Assembly (NCBI GenBank): GCA_036387415.1
Contig: DASVTU010000018.1
Span: 62,001-126,000, forward strand
Direction: 5' to 3'
DNA: 64,000 nt
Source: DASVTU01 sp036387415
Lineage (GTDB): Bacteria > Acidobacteriota > Blastocatellia > Pyrinomonadales > Pyrinomonadaceae
Shown here: in pieces, positions 50,726-59,717 of the stretch
How the letters are laid out: the number at the start of each line of letters is the position of its first letter
Position numbering within the stretch: position 1 is the first letter of the stretch
Program-made: the position numbers and the translations under genes
Notes under the pieces: generated by a model
What the model saw: only the letters and a program-made list of their open reading frames with translations
Told to the model about the DNA's origin: nothing
The model's database searches: none

Positions 50726-51964
50726 ATGAATGAAAGCATGCGCGATGTGAATGCCAGCATGCCCGACGAAGCGATTTCGCAGATGTTGGCGGAACGCATC
50801 ACGGCGGGCGATTTCCCTTCGGCTGTCTATGTCGTCGCCGAAGCGGGACGCGTCGTGCTGTCTGATGCGATTGGCGATGCCGTGCGTGAACCCGTCCGGC
50901 ATCCCGCGACGCTCGACACGATTTACGACCTCGCCTCGCTCACCAAACCACTCGTTACCGGACTCCTCTCGGCTCAACTCGTCGAACGCGGAGTGTTGGA
51001 GTTAGACCACGTGGTCGCACAATACCTGCCGGAGTTTGAACGCGAAGACAAACGCCGCATCACCATTCGGCAACTGCTGACGCACACATCGGGGCTTCCG
51101 GCATGGCATCCGCTCTACATCACGACGGGCGGACGGCGCGAAAAAGTGCTCGCCACCATCGCGTCGCAAACGCTCGAAGCGGAGCCGGGCACGAACGTCG
51201 TCTACAGCGACCTCGGTTTCATCACTCTCGGTCTGGTGGTCGAAACTGTCACGCAGACCAAACTGGCGAATCTCGCGCGACGCGAAATCTTCGAGCCGCT
51301 TCAATTGGAACAGACGTTCTTTAATCCCCGACGCGCCATGCAGACTTCGATTGCGGCCTGTGAATCCGGCGGTAACGCCTACGAGCGAGAAGTTTGCCGC
51401 AATCAAGAAACCGTGAGCAAAGATGGCTCGAACAAGGGAAACTCGGACGAAGAACGTCTGGATACAGTCGAATCAGGCGAGGCGCATGCGAACGCGCCGA
51501 CGATTTGGCGCGAGCAGTTAATCTGGGGCGAGGTGCACGACGGCAACGCCTATTTTCTGGGCGGCGAGGCGGGACACGCGGGTCTCTTTTCCAACGCGCA
51601 TGAGACGCTTCGCATCGCACGGCAGTTTCTCTCCGGCAGCACGCGTCTGATTCGTCCAGAGACGTGCGCGATGTTTCGCACCAACATGACGGAGACGCTC
51701 AACGAAGCACGTTCCTTTGGGTGGCAACTCGCCGCGACAAAAGATTCGACGGCGGGCGCGTCGCTGCCGCCCGACAGTTTCGGTCATCTCGGCTTCACGG
51801 GCACAAGTTGCTGGATTGACCCCACACGCGAACGCATCTTTATCCTCCTCACCAATCGCACGCACGCGCGCCCGCTCCCCTTCGTCAACATCAACAGCAC
51901 ACGCCGAAGCTTTCACACGCTCGCTGTCGCCGCTCTGGAATCTCTACATCAAGGCGCAGACTAA
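50726..51964 (+). CDS. Class-C beta-lactamase-fold serine hydrolase
   Basis: 412 residues from the ATG at 50726; a TTG sits one codon upstream. The nucleophile motif is S71-L-T-K74 (DLASLTKPLVT), the second motif reads VVYSDLGF (Tyr-Ser-Asp instead of Tyr-x-Asn), and the third is GHLGFTG. A disordered insertion at about 225-260 (VSKDGSNKGNSDEERLD) breaks the domain. No signal peptide is seen, so it is probably cytoplasmic: an esterase or peptidase rather than a beta-lactamase. It ends three bases before chrA. Confidence 0.8.
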   Translation: MNESMRDVNASMPDEAISQMLAERITAGDFPSAVYVVAEAGRVVLSDAIGDAVREPVRHPATLDTIYDLASLTKPLVTGLLSAQLVERGVLELDHVVAQYLPEFEREDKRRITIRQLLTHTSGLPAWHPLYITTGGRREKVLATIASQTLEAEPGTNVVYSDLGFITLGLVVETVTQTKLANLARREIFEPLQLEQTFFNPRRAMQTSIAACESGGNAYEREVCRNQETVSKDGSNKGNSDEERLDTVESGEAHANAPTIWREQLIWGEVHDGNAYFLGGEAGHAGLFSNAHETLRIARQFLSGSTRLIRPETCAMFRTNMTETLNEARSFGWQLAATKDSTAGASLPPDSFGHLGFTGTSCWIDPTRERIFILLTNRTHARPLPFVNINSTRRSFHTLAVAALESLHQGAD

Positions 51965-51967
51965 ACG

Positions 51968-53413
51968 ATGCAATCTAAACGAGGCAGCGACACGGCGACG
52001 CCGACACATGCGGACGAAAGCGAAGCGGGATTCGGCCGCCATGTCGGTGCGTCGTCGCCGCGTCGTCGCGTCTCTTTCGGAGAGGCCTTGCGTTTTTGGG
52101 TCAAACTCGGCTTCATCTCGTTCGGCGGGCCTGCCGGACAGATTGCCATCATGCACCGCGAACTCGTCGAGCGACGGCGTTGGTTGAGCGAGGAGCGTTT
52201 TCTTCATGCGCTGAACTACTGCATGCTCCTGCCGGGGCCGGAGGCGCAGCAACTCGCCATCTACATCGGCTGGCTCATGCATCGCGTGTGGGGCGGCATC
52301 GTAGCGGGAGCGTTCTTCGTCATCCCTTCTATCTTCGTGCTGCTCGCGCTCTCTTACACCTACGCGGCCTATGGCGATGTCCCGGCGGTGGCGGGCGTGC
52401 TCGCGGGTTTCAAGCCGGTGGTCGTCGCCATTGTGGTCGAAGCGGTTTTGAAAATTGGCGGGCGTGCCATCAAACGTCGCGCGCATCTCGCGGTCGCCGT
52501 CGTCGCGTTCGTCGCCATCTACTTCTTCCGCGTCCCCTTTCCACTGATTGTGCTCGCCGCCGGACTGCTCGGACTGGCGGGCGCGCGGTTCTGGCCTTCC
52601 GTGTTCGTCAACGCCGCTCCGAAGCCGAAGACTATAGACGACAATCAAACCGTAAACGACACGACGCCGACGACTGATGCAGAGATTGTGATTGACGACC
52701 ACGCGCCGCCGCCGTCTCATACGTTGCCGTCGCGCCGACGTTTCTTTCTCACTCTGACGTTGGGCGTGTTGCTGTGGGCGTTTCCTTTTCTATCGCTCGT
52801 CGCATGGCGCGGCGCGTCGAGTCTGCACGCGGAGGAATATCGTTTCTTCACGAAGGCCGCGTTAGTCACTTTCGGCGGTGCGTATGCCGTGCTCGCCTAT
52901 GTGACGCAGGCCGTGACGGTCGCGCCCTACGAGTGGTTGACGCGCGTGCAGGCGGTTGACGGTTTGGCGTTGGCCGAGACGACGCCGGGGCCGCTCATCA
53001 TGGTCTTGCAGTTCGTCGGCTTCATGGCCGGATGGAACCACCCGCAGGGCATGAGCGCGACGGCGAGCGCCATCATCGGAGCACTCGTCACAACTTACGC
53101 AACTTTCCTCCCCTGCTTCATCTTCATCTTTCTCGGCGCGCCCTATATCGAAATCCTGCGCGGCAACCGGAATTTGACAGCCGCGCTCACAGGCATTACG
53201 GCGGCGGTCGTCGGCGTGATTCTGAATCTCGCGCTCGTCTTCGGCCTAGCCGTCATCTGGCCGCGAGGTTTTGCGGGCGGCACGAATTGGTTCGCGTTGG
53301 CGTTGAGCACGGCGGCGTTCGTCGCACTCTATCGCTTTCGCGCGGACGTGCTCTGGGTCGTCCTCGCGGGTGGCATCGTCGGTCTGTTGGCGAAATTCCT
53401 CCTCGGAATTTGA
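51968..53413 (+). CDS. chrA: Chromate-transporter family protein (two CHR domains)
   Basis: 481 residues, about ten transmembrane helices in two homologous halves. The N-terminal CHR half shows FWVKLGFISFGGPAGQIAIM and LNYCMLLPGPEAQQLAIYIG; the C-terminal half shows FFTKAALVTFGGAYAVLAYV and GLALAETTPGPLIMVLQFVG. A hydrophilic Thr/Asp-rich linker (about 218-255) joins them. In characterised relatives it exports chromate; here the physiological substrate is open because no chrB regulator is near. It is probably co-transcribed with the serine hydrolase. Confidence 0.92.
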   Translation: MQSKRGSDTATPTHADESEAGFGRHVGASSPRRRVSFGEALRFWVKLGFISFGGPAGQIAIMHRELVERRRWLSEERFLHALNYCMLLPGPEAQQLAIYIGWLMHRVWGGIVAGAFFVIPSIFVLLALSYTYAAYGDVPAVAGVLAGFKPVVVAIVVEAVLKIGGRAIKRRAHLAVAVVAFVAIYFFRVPFPLIVLAAGLLGLAGARFWPSVFVNAAPKPKTIDDNQTVNDTTPTTDAEIVIDDHAPPPSHTLPSRRRFFLTLTLGVLLWAFPFLSLVAWRGASSLHAEEYRFFTKAALVTFGGAYAVLAYVTQAVTVAPYEWLTRVQAVDGLALAETTPGPLIMVLQFVGFMAGWNHPQGMSATASAIIGALVTTYATFLPCFIFIFLGAPYIEILRGNRNLTAALTGITAAVVGVILNLALVFGLAVIWPRGFAGGTNWFALALSTAAFVALYRFRADVLWVVLAGGIVGLLAKFLLGI

Positions 53414-53492
53414 ACGGGTGAGAAAGTGGTGGCATTCGGGCACGAAAGAGTTCTACAATTGCTCGCCCCTCTCCCGGAAGTGAAGTTTTCAA

Positions 53493-55838
53493 ATGATGCG
53501 TTCCTCCAAACGACTTCGACTCGTCGCGCTGCTCGTCGCACACACACTCATCTTCTCGTCTCTCGCCTTCACGCAAGACGCGACCCGCACACAGACGCGC
53601 CCGCGACGCGTCAATCCTCCGGCACAGACCGAGACGCCACCAACAACAACCGCGACACAGACAGCGACCGACGCTCTTGAGTCGCCAACCAACGAAACGA
53701 CGGAGACGGCAGAGGCGCCGCTCACAACTCATGTCGCTGCGTCTTCGGTCGCGGCGCACGGCGAACCCTCCATCCGCGTCGGACTGGCGACGGATGCACG
53801 CGCCGTCACCGTCTCCACCAACGGCCTCTTGCTTCACGCGCCCGACGTACAATCGAACTTCGTTACGCTCGACGTAGCGCGCGTGCGGATTGAACCGCGC
53901 CGCTACGCGCCTCCGCCGTTTGCGACGCCGAGCGAGAACGCGCCCGACCTCGCCGCGCAGAGCGATTCGAGCAAAGCCAATGCACGCGACGTTCAATTAA
54001 GCCAACGGAAAGATGCCGCCATCCGCTCTGATGCAACGAACACGCGCGAAAGCCAACCGACTAGAACCAACAAGCTGCGACTCGCGGCGAGTGTCAGCGC
54101 GCCCGTCATGCGTGGCGCGGCGGTGTATGCGCCGGGCAATCTGGTTCCGCTTATGGACGTGCGTGCGCCCATCGTGTTTGCGTCGGCTGATGAGTCGCAG
54201 TATCCGCTCAAGTTCAACGAGAAGGTATATCGCGGTCGTCTCGAAATCTTCGCCAACGAACGCGGCACGCTCACGGTCGTTAACATCGTCGGACTCGAAG
54301 ACTACGTGCGCGGCGTCGTGCCAAACGAACTCTCGCCGGGCGGTTATCCCGCCCTCGAAGCACTAAAGGCGCAAGCGGTGGCGGCGCGCACTTATGCCCT
54401 CAGCAATCGCGGTCGTTTCGTCGCCGCAGGCTTCGACGTGTTGCCTTCCACACGTTCGCAAGTCTACGGTGGACGGCAGACCGAACACGCGCTGACCGAC
54501 CGCGCCGTCGCAGAGACGCGCGGACGCATCGCCACTTACAAAGGCGAAGTCATCAACGCGCTCTACACTTCCACATGCGGCGGTCGCACCGAACATGCCG
54601 AGAACGTTTTCGGCGGCGAAGCGGTTCCCTATCTGCGTGCGCGCGAGTGCGCCGCTGAAGGCCACGAAGCCTTTGCACCCTACGTCGTTAAATCGTCGCG
54701 CGAGCCGCTCAACCTTCGCGAGCAGGAAAATCTCGCGAGCGCGCGCGAGGCTGCGCTTCTTCTCATCAATGGCTTCCGCCTCGCCGCGTCGCGCATCGAC
54801 GATGAATGGCTCGCGGCTCCTGTCACCGTGGACGAAGTGCGCGCCCTTGTCGTCAGCGTGGCATCACTCGCGCGACAACCAGTGCCCGTCATCACGAACG
54901 AAGGGATACGACCGCCCGCCTTCGCCACCGCTCTCGCACAAGCAACCGACGGCGAGAGTCGCGGCGACGTGCTGCTCGGCAAGGCCGATGTCGATTATCT
55001 TCTCTCCTTCAGCGATGCCGGAGAAATCCCCACGCGCCATCGCGCTGATGTCGCTATCTTCCTGCGCGACGCGCATCTCGCGCTTCATGCCGATGCGACT
55101 CTGCGGCCTTCAAAAGCGATGTCACGCGCACGCGCCATGCACGCCGTCGCGCATCTACTCGAAGCGCGCGGCTTGCTACGTCTACAAAAAGCCACGGCGC
55201 GTCCGACGGAAGGCGGCGCGCTGGTCTTACGACCGCCCAACGGCAAAGGAGCGGAACGCTCGTTGGTCGTCAGTCAGGAGGCTTATCTCTTTCGCGCCTT
55301 CGGCGAGCAACTTCATCAGATGCGCGAAGTGACGATTGTGGGCGGCGAGCCTGTCGTCTATCACACGAATGCGCGCGGCGAGGTTGACTATCTGGAAGTG
55401 CGCCCCGCGCCGAACGGTGCCGCCGCCGACCGCTTCGCGCACTTCGCGAATTGGACTGTCGCGCTCTCGCCCGCGCAGGTTGCGGCTCGTCTCTCGCGGC
55501 AGACGGGGCGGATTGGTTCGGTAGTGAATCTGCGCGTCGTCGCGCGTGGCGCATCGCGTCGTGTGCTCGACTTAGAAGTCACGGGCACAAACGGCACGGC
55601 ACATATTCGCGGCGGCAAAATCCGCACCGCGTTGGGGCTACGCGAACAACTCTTTGTCGTCGAACGGCGCTACGACGAACAGGGCAACCCGACGAGTTTC
55701 GTCCTGACGGGACGCGGTTGGGGTCACGGCGTCGGGATGTGTCAGGTCGGAGCCTACGGGTTGGCGCGTGCAGGTTGGAGCTACGAAAAGATTTTGAAGG
55801 CTTACTACACAGGCATTACACTCACGAAGGCGTATTGA
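53493..55838 (+). CDS. Exported SpoIID/LytB-domain protein, probable septal lytic transglycosylase-like
   Basis: 781 residues: a signal peptide (KRLRLVALLVAHTLIFSSLA), a Thr/Pro/Ala-rich region (25-70), a beta-rich stretch, then the SpoIID core at about 255-385 and again near the C-terminus. Marks are IVGLEDYVRGVVPNELSPGG, ALKAQAVAARTYALSN, YTSTCGGRTEHAENVF and the closing GRGWGHGVGMCQVGAYGLAR. Between them about 270 residues are inserted, rich in charged helices, longer than in Bacillus SpoIID. SpoIID cleaves denuded glycan strands. In a non-sporulating diderm this points to wall turnover, and could act with the amidase at 15475. Confidence 0.88.
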   Translation: MMRSSKRLRLVALLVAHTLIFSSLAFTQDATRTQTRPRRVNPPAQTETPPTTTATQTATDALESPTNETTETAEAPLTTHVAASSVAAHGEPSIRVGLATDARAVTVSTNGLLLHAPDVQSNFVTLDVARVRIEPRRYAPPPFATPSENAPDLAAQSDSSKANARDVQLSQRKDAAIRSDATNTRESQPTRTNKLRLAASVSAPVMRGAAVYAPGNLVPLMDVRAPIVFASADESQYPLKFNEKVYRGRLEIFANERGTLTVVNIVGLEDYVRGVVPNELSPGGYPALEALKAQAVAARTYALSNRGRFVAAGFDVLPSTRSQVYGGRQTEHALTDRAVAETRGRIATYKGEVINALYTSTCGGRTEHAENVFGGEAVPYLRARECAAEGHEAFAPYVVKSSREPLNLREQENLASAREAALLLINGFRLAASRIDDEWLAAPVTVDEVRALVVSVASLARQPVPVITNEGIRPPAFATALAQATDGESRGDVLLGKADVDYLLSFSDAGEIPTRHRADVAIFLRDAHLALHADATLRPSKAMSRARAMHAVAHLLEARGLLRLQKATARPTEGGALVLRPPNGKGAERSLVVSQEAYLFRAFGEQLHQMREVTIVGGEPVVYHTNARGEVDYLEVRPAPNGAAADRFAHFANWTVALSPAQVAARLSRQTGRIGSVVNLRVVARGASRRVLDLEVTGTNGTAHIRGGKIRTALGLREQLFVVERRYDEQGNPTSFVLTGRGWGHGVGMCQVGAYGLARAGWSYEKILKAYYTGITLTKAY

Positions 55839-55840
55839 AC

Positions 55841-55936
55841 CCGACGATGGACGATAGGCCATCGACAACGGATGAATTAACGCCCGACCATTGAGACGCA
55901 TCCGGCTTTTGTCGTCCATCGTTCGTTGTCCGTCGT
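55841..55936. repeat. Quasi-repeat hairpin of ACGATGGACGA words
   Basis: The left arm (55841-55874) has GACGATGGACGATAGGCCAT and CGACAACGGATG. The right arm (55898-55936) has CATCCGG, GTCGTCCATCGTTCG and TTGTCCGTCGTC. Imperfect pairing, immediately after the SpoIID gene and before the glutaredoxin gene. Confidence 0.65.
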
Positions 55937-55942
55937 CTGTTG

Positions 55943-56191
55943 ATGAAAGCGATGCTGAACAAAACCTCTGTGACGCTGTACGTCGTGCCGGGCTGTCCAC
56001 TGTGCGCGGGCGCGCGTTCATGGCTTGAGCGTCATGGCATCGCGTACGCAGAGCGTAATGTGGCGCGTGATTTCGGGGCGTTGCGTGCGATGTATCGTCT
56101 GACGAAGCAGAATCTTGTGCCGGTGTTCGAGTTTGGCGGACGCGCGTTGGTGCGTCCCACGGATGAACAGTTGAAGGAATTGTTATCTTGA
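55943..56191 (+). CDS. Glutaredoxin-like protein
   Basis: 82 residues with a thioredoxin fold: VTLYVVPGCPLCAGARSWL carries the CPLC active site, and LVPVFEFGGRALV the cis-proline. It would reduce disulfides or glutathione-type mixed disulfides in the cytoplasm. An ATG at 55943 (TTG one codon before). The stop overlaps the start of the 34-residue membrane peptide by one base. Confidence 0.85.
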   Translation: MKAMLNKTSVTLYVVPGCPLCAGARSWLERHGIAYAERNVARDFGALRAMYRLTKQNLVPVFEFGGRALVRPTDEQLKELLS

Positions 56192-56295
56192 TGCGGCTGT
56201 CAAACTTTTCTCGCGCGCAAATGGTCGGCGCAATCCTCTTGCTGGCTCTCATCTGGTTAGTGGTTATTCTTCGTCTCGTCTTCTCGCACGCGTGA
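56191..56295 (+). CDS. 34-residue single-pass membrane peptide
   Basis: The frame ATG 56191 to TGA 56295 encodes a polar start (MRLSNFSRAQ) followed by a hydrophobic helix (MVGAILLLALIWLVVILRLV) and the end FSHA. Its ATG overlaps the glutaredoxin stop (TGATG), and its stop overlaps the GTG of miaA (GTGA). Such double coupling indicates that it is translated. No family is recognised. It may be a small membrane protein in its own right or a coupling device for miaA. Confidence 0.6.
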   Translation: MRLSNFSRAQMVGAILLLALIWLVVILRLVFSHA

Positions 56296-57269
56296 GTTCT
56301 TCTACTCAAACAAAGCCGCCGATAGTCGCCGTGGTCGGGCCGACGGCATCAGGCAAGAGCGATTTGGGAATCGCGCTCGCGTTGCGCTTCGACGGCGAAA
56401 TCATCAACTGCGACTCCGTACAGGTTTACCGCGACGTCGAAATTGCGACGGCCAAAGTCCCATTCGACGAACGGCGCGGCGTCGCACATCATCTGATTGA
56501 TTTCGTGTCGCCGGAGACGGATTACACGGCGGGAGAATGGGCGCGTGCGGCGGCGGCGAAGATTGAGGAGATTGAGGCGCGCGGGCATCTCGCCTTACTC
56601 GTCGGCGGCACTGGCTTTTATTTGAGAGCGTTGCGCGAGCCATTTTTTCCGAGCCCGCCGACGGATAAAACTCTGCGCCGTCGTCTCACAGATGCGAGGG
56701 AACGACGCGGCGCAGAACATCTCCATCGTCTGCTCCGACGCCTCGACCCGACGGCTGCCGCACGCCTTCATGCGCGCGATTGGTCGCGCGTGCAACGCGC
56801 GCTCGAAGTGCGTTTGCAGACAGGCCGCCCGCTCTCCGAGCAGCAACCCGCGCGCATCGAGCCGCATCCGGCAGCCGCACGCATACGCGTCTGCGCCCTC
56901 CATCCTCCGCGCGCCGAACTTTACAGACGCATCGACGCGCGCACCGAAGCACACTTTCGCGCCGGCCTGGTTGAAGAAGTGCGTGCGCTCTTGGCGAAGG
57001 GCGTGCCCGCTTCATCGAATGCACTCGGCGCGCATGCGTATCGTCGCGTCGTCGAGTACTTGCGCGGCGAGCGCACACTTGAGAGCGCGGTCGAACAGAG
57101 CAAGCTCGACGTGCGCCATTATGCGAAGCGACAGTTGACGTGGTTTCGACGCGAGGCGGGCGTCCAATGGTTTGAAGGCTTCGGCGACGACGGCGACGTT
57201 CAGACACAAGTCGCTTCATACGTCGAAGCGTTGTGCACGTCCGAAGCGTCGTCAACCGCAGAACATTGA
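56292..57269 (+). CDS. miaA: tRNA dimethylallyltransferase
   Basis: 325 residues from a GTG at 56292. P-loop VGPTASGKSDLG, substrate-tRNA segment INCDSVQVYRDVEIATAK, LIDFVSPETDYTAGEW and LVGGTGFYLRAL are in family order; the C-terminal KRQLTWFRRE motif is present. It prenylates A37 of tRNAs reading UNN codons, including the tRNA-Phe in this window. hfq follows, the common miaA-hfq arrangement. Confidence 0.96.
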   Translation: MSSSTQTKPPIVAVVGPTASGKSDLGIALALRFDGEIINCDSVQVYRDVEIATAKVPFDERRGVAHHLIDFVSPETDYTAGEWARAAAAKIEEIEARGHLALLVGGTGFYLRALREPFFPSPPTDKTLRRRLTDARERRGAEHLHRLLRRLDPTAAARLHARDWSRVQRALEVRLQTGRPLSEQQPARIEPHPAAARIRVCALHPPRAELYRRIDARTEAHFRAGLVEEVRALLAKGVPASSNALGAHAYRRVVEYLRGERTLESAVEQSKLDVRHYAKRQLTWFRREAGVQWFEGFGDDGDVQTQVASYVEALCTSEASSTAEH

Positions 57270-57436
57270 AAGACGACGGACGAAGTTTTTTCAACCTCAC
57301 GGGCGCAGGTTGTGAGCGGCGCGGCGCGGCGTCCGACTCTTACATTTCATCGTCGCGCGTCGGCTATCACTTGTCACGTCTCTGAGCGTGGTGTACTCTG
57401 ACGATTCCTATTTTGTCAAACGTCACGGGGTCAGCA

Positions 57437-57739
57437 GTGGACACTAAATCTTCTCCTCAGAACATTCAGGATGCGTTCTTGAACACGGCGCGTCGTGAGA
57501 GAGATACTGTCACAATCTACTTGATGAACGGAGCAAAACTCTCTGGTCGTATCAAGAGTTTTGACAAGTTTTCGGTGTTGCTCGAATCCGGTTCGCAGGA
57601 GCAGTTGATTTTTAAGCACGCCATTTCGACCATCCTTCACGCACGGCGTCCGACGGGTGAACATCGTCCCGTCTCGGCGTCGGGCGAACCGTCGTCGCAC
57701 GACTCTTCAGGCGATACGACGGGACGCTCTGACGGCTGA
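57437..57739 (+). CDS. hfq: RNA chaperone Hfq
   Basis: 100 residues from a GTG at 57437 (GGGG six bases upstream); a TTG at 57413 would add eight residues. The Sm1 motif spans VTIYLMNGAKLSGRIKSFD and the Sm2 motif reads LIFKHAISTI. A 30-residue disordered Ser/Asp/Gly tail follows the Sm core. Hfq presence makes base-pairing small RNAs likely in this organism, which bears on the candidate RNA at 19355. Confidence 0.93.
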   Translation: MDTKSSPQNIQDAFLNTARRERDTVTIYLMNGAKLSGRIKSFDKFSVLLESGSQEQLIFKHAISTILHARRPTGEHRPVSASGEPSSHDSSGDTTGRSDG

Positions 57740-57782
57740 CGACATTCTTCCTCTTCAAAAATCTACACGGAGATTCCAATAG

Positions 57783-58451
57783 TTGGTCGCGGCTTTTATC
57801 ACTTTTGAAGGCATTGACGGGAGCGGCAAATCGACGCAACTGCGAATGCTTGCCAGCGAACTGCGCCTGCGCGGTTACGAGGTCGTGACGACACGCGAGC
57901 CGGGCGGGACGCCACTCGGACTGCGCCTACGCGAAGTGTTGCTCGAAGCCGAGGAACAGGTTGACCCACTCGCCGAACTTCTCCTCTTTGCCGCCGACCG
58001 CGCGCAGCACGTTCGCACACACGTCCGCCCCGCACTCGACACAGGCCATATCGTTCTCTCTGACCGCTACGCCGACGCGACGGTTGCCTATCAGGGAGCG
58101 GGGCGCGGCTTTCCGCCGTCGTTGATTGATGAAATCGTCGCGCTCGCCACGGGCGGACTCAAACCGCATCTCACACTCATCTTCGATTTGGCGGTTGGCG
58201 AGAGTCGCCGTCGCTCACGTCGGCGCGAGCGAGACGACGCGCCGCAAGACCGTCTCGATGTGGAAGACACGGCCTTTCAGAAGCGCGTGCGCGATGCGTA
58301 TCTCAAGATAGCGTCGGAGGAACCGGAACGCGTCCGCATCGTCAACGCGGGCGGCTCGGTGCAGGAGACGCAGCAGCAGGTGATGGAAATCGTGCTGCCG
58401 TTTCTTGAGTCGAATTTTCAAAGCTCAAAAACCTCCGAGCCTAGAGGATGA
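57783..58451 (+). CDS. tmk: Thymidylate kinase
   Basis: 222 residues from a TTG at 57783 (GGAGA about 11 bases upstream). P-loop FEGIDGSGKSTQL, DR motif LSDRYADATVAYQGAGRG and LID region RRRSRRRERDDAPQDRLD. It phosphorylates dTMP to dTDP. The C-terminal SNFQSSKTSEPRG lies next to a quasi-repeat hairpin. It precedes holB, a frequent tmk-holB pair. Confidence 0.95.
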   Translation: MVAAFITFEGIDGSGKSTQLRMLASELRLRGYEVVTTREPGGTPLGLRLREVLLEAEEQVDPLAELLLFAADRAQHVRTHVRPALDTGHIVLSDRYADATVAYQGAGRGFPPSLIDEIVALATGGLKPHLTLIFDLAVGESRRRSRRRERDDAPQDRLDVEDTAFQKRVRDAYLKIASEEPERVRIVNAGGSVQETQQQVMEIVLPFLESNFQSSKTSEPRG

Positions 58452-58458
58452 AGAATTT

Positions 58459-58579
58459 ATTTCAAAACCAGCCACAGAGACACTGAGACACAAAGTAGAA
58501 TGATCAAAAGGATTACGCTTTTTCATCTTTAATTTTCTCTGCGACTCTGTGCCTCCGTGGTTAATTGCTGTTTTGAAAT
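58459..58579. repeat. Quasi-repeat hairpin, CCACAGAGACAC family, tmk-holB gap
   Basis: The left arm (58459-58500) has TTTCAAAACCAGCCACAGAG and ACACTGAGACACAAAG. The right arm (58528-58579) has TTTTCTCTGCGACTCTGTG, CCTCCGTGG and ends GTTTTGAAAT. It matches 23510-23626 in both inner words and outer TTCAAAAC/GTTTTGAA ends. The right arm ends 21 bases before the holB start. Confidence 0.8.
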
Positions 58580-58600
58580 GCGTCTGAAGTTTTGAAATTT

Positions 58601-59644
58601 ATGTTTGCACGGCTCGTCGGAAACCAGCGCGCACAAGAGATTCTGCGCCGCATGCTCTCAAGCAATCGCGTCCCCGGCGCGTTGCTTTTCGCGGGTGAAG
58701 ACGGCGTCGGGAAAAAACTTTTCGCCGTCGAACTCGCCAAGTCGCTCAACTGTCGTTCGCTCGCGGGCGTCGAAGCCTGCGACCGTTGCCCTGTCTGCCA
58801 GCGCATCGCCCAATTCAATCTCCCACCCGCCGACGACAACGACGCCAACAAGCAGATTCTTTGGAGCGAGCACAGAGATGTCGGTCTGCTGCGCCCTGCG
58901 GGACGCGCCATCACCGTGCAGCAAATCCGCGAACTCGAACGCGAAACTAACTTTCGTCCATTTGAAGGACGCGCGCGCGTCTTCATCCTCGAAGATGCCG
59001 ACCGACTCAACGAGGCCGCATCCAATGCGCTCTTGAAGACGCTCGAAGAACCGCACCCGACCGCGTATCTCATCCTGCTCACGTCGCGTCCGGCGAGTCT
59101 GCTTCCAACCATTCGTTCGCGTTGTCAGGTGGTGCGTTTCGCGCCGCTTGCCGCGCGCGAGATTGAAGAATATCTCGTTAGCCAGCGCAAACGCTCCGGC
59201 GAGGAGGCGCGTCTCGCTTCGCATCTCGCGCGCGGTCGCCTCGGTCTCGCGCTCGAAATCAACATCGACCACTATCGCAAACGCCGCGACGCGATGCTCG
59301 ACGTGATTGATGCGCTCGCAGGACAGAAGACTGATCGAGGGCAACTGCTGCGCGCGGCGGAAAACTTGAGCGACGCGAAGATGAAAGACGAATACGAGCC
59401 GCGTCTCGACGTGTTGGAGACGCTTGTGCACGATGTCTGGTTGCTGTCTCTCGACGCGCCCGGCGCACGTCTCGTCAACGACGATTTACGCGAACGTCTT
59501 GAACCGCTCAGCCGCGGCATTCAGAGCCGGCGCGCCGCACAGTGGCTCGCACGCATCGAAGAACTGCGCGGCCAACTCGCCGTCAACATCAACCGACGCA
59601 TCGCCACCGATGCGCTCTTTCTCGCAATGGCAGAGAATCAGTAA
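58601..59644 (+). CDS. holB: DNA polymerase III delta-prime subunit
   Basis: 347 residues from the ATG at 58601. AAA+ clamp-loader fold: GALLFAGEDGVGKKLFAVEL (Walker A region), a zinc knot around CDRCPVCQRI, EDADRLNEAASNALLKTLEEP (Walker B/sensor region) and the SRC motif in PTIRSRCQVVRF. It completes the clamp loader. It lies between hairpins, downstream of tmk. Confidence 0.9.
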   Translation: MFARLVGNQRAQEILRRMLSSNRVPGALLFAGEDGVGKKLFAVELAKSLNCRSLAGVEACDRCPVCQRIAQFNLPPADDNDANKQILWSEHRDVGLLRPAGRAITVQQIRELERETNFRPFEGRARVFILEDADRLNEAASNALLKTLEEPHPTAYLILLTSRPASLLPTIRSRCQVVRFAPLAAREIEEYLVSQRKRSGEEARLASHLARGRLGLALEINIDHYRKRRDAMLDVIDALAGQKTDRGQLLRAAENLSDAKMKDEYEPRLDVLETLVHDVWLLSLDAPGARLVNDDLRERLEPLSRGIQSRRAAQWLARIEELRGQLAVNINRRIATDALFLAMAENQ

Positions 59645-59692
59645 ATGGTCAATAGATAAGACACGCTTTTTCCATTTACGATTGACCATTTA
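59642..59692. repeat. Short hairpin of TGGTCAAT words after holB
   Basis: Arms TAAATGGTCAAT (59642-59653) and ATTGACCATTTA (59681-59692), 12 bases perfect. The left arm starts inside the holB stop codon. Confidence 0.65.
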
Positions 59693-59717
59693 CTATGCAC
59701 TTTCGACAGAGGTACAC

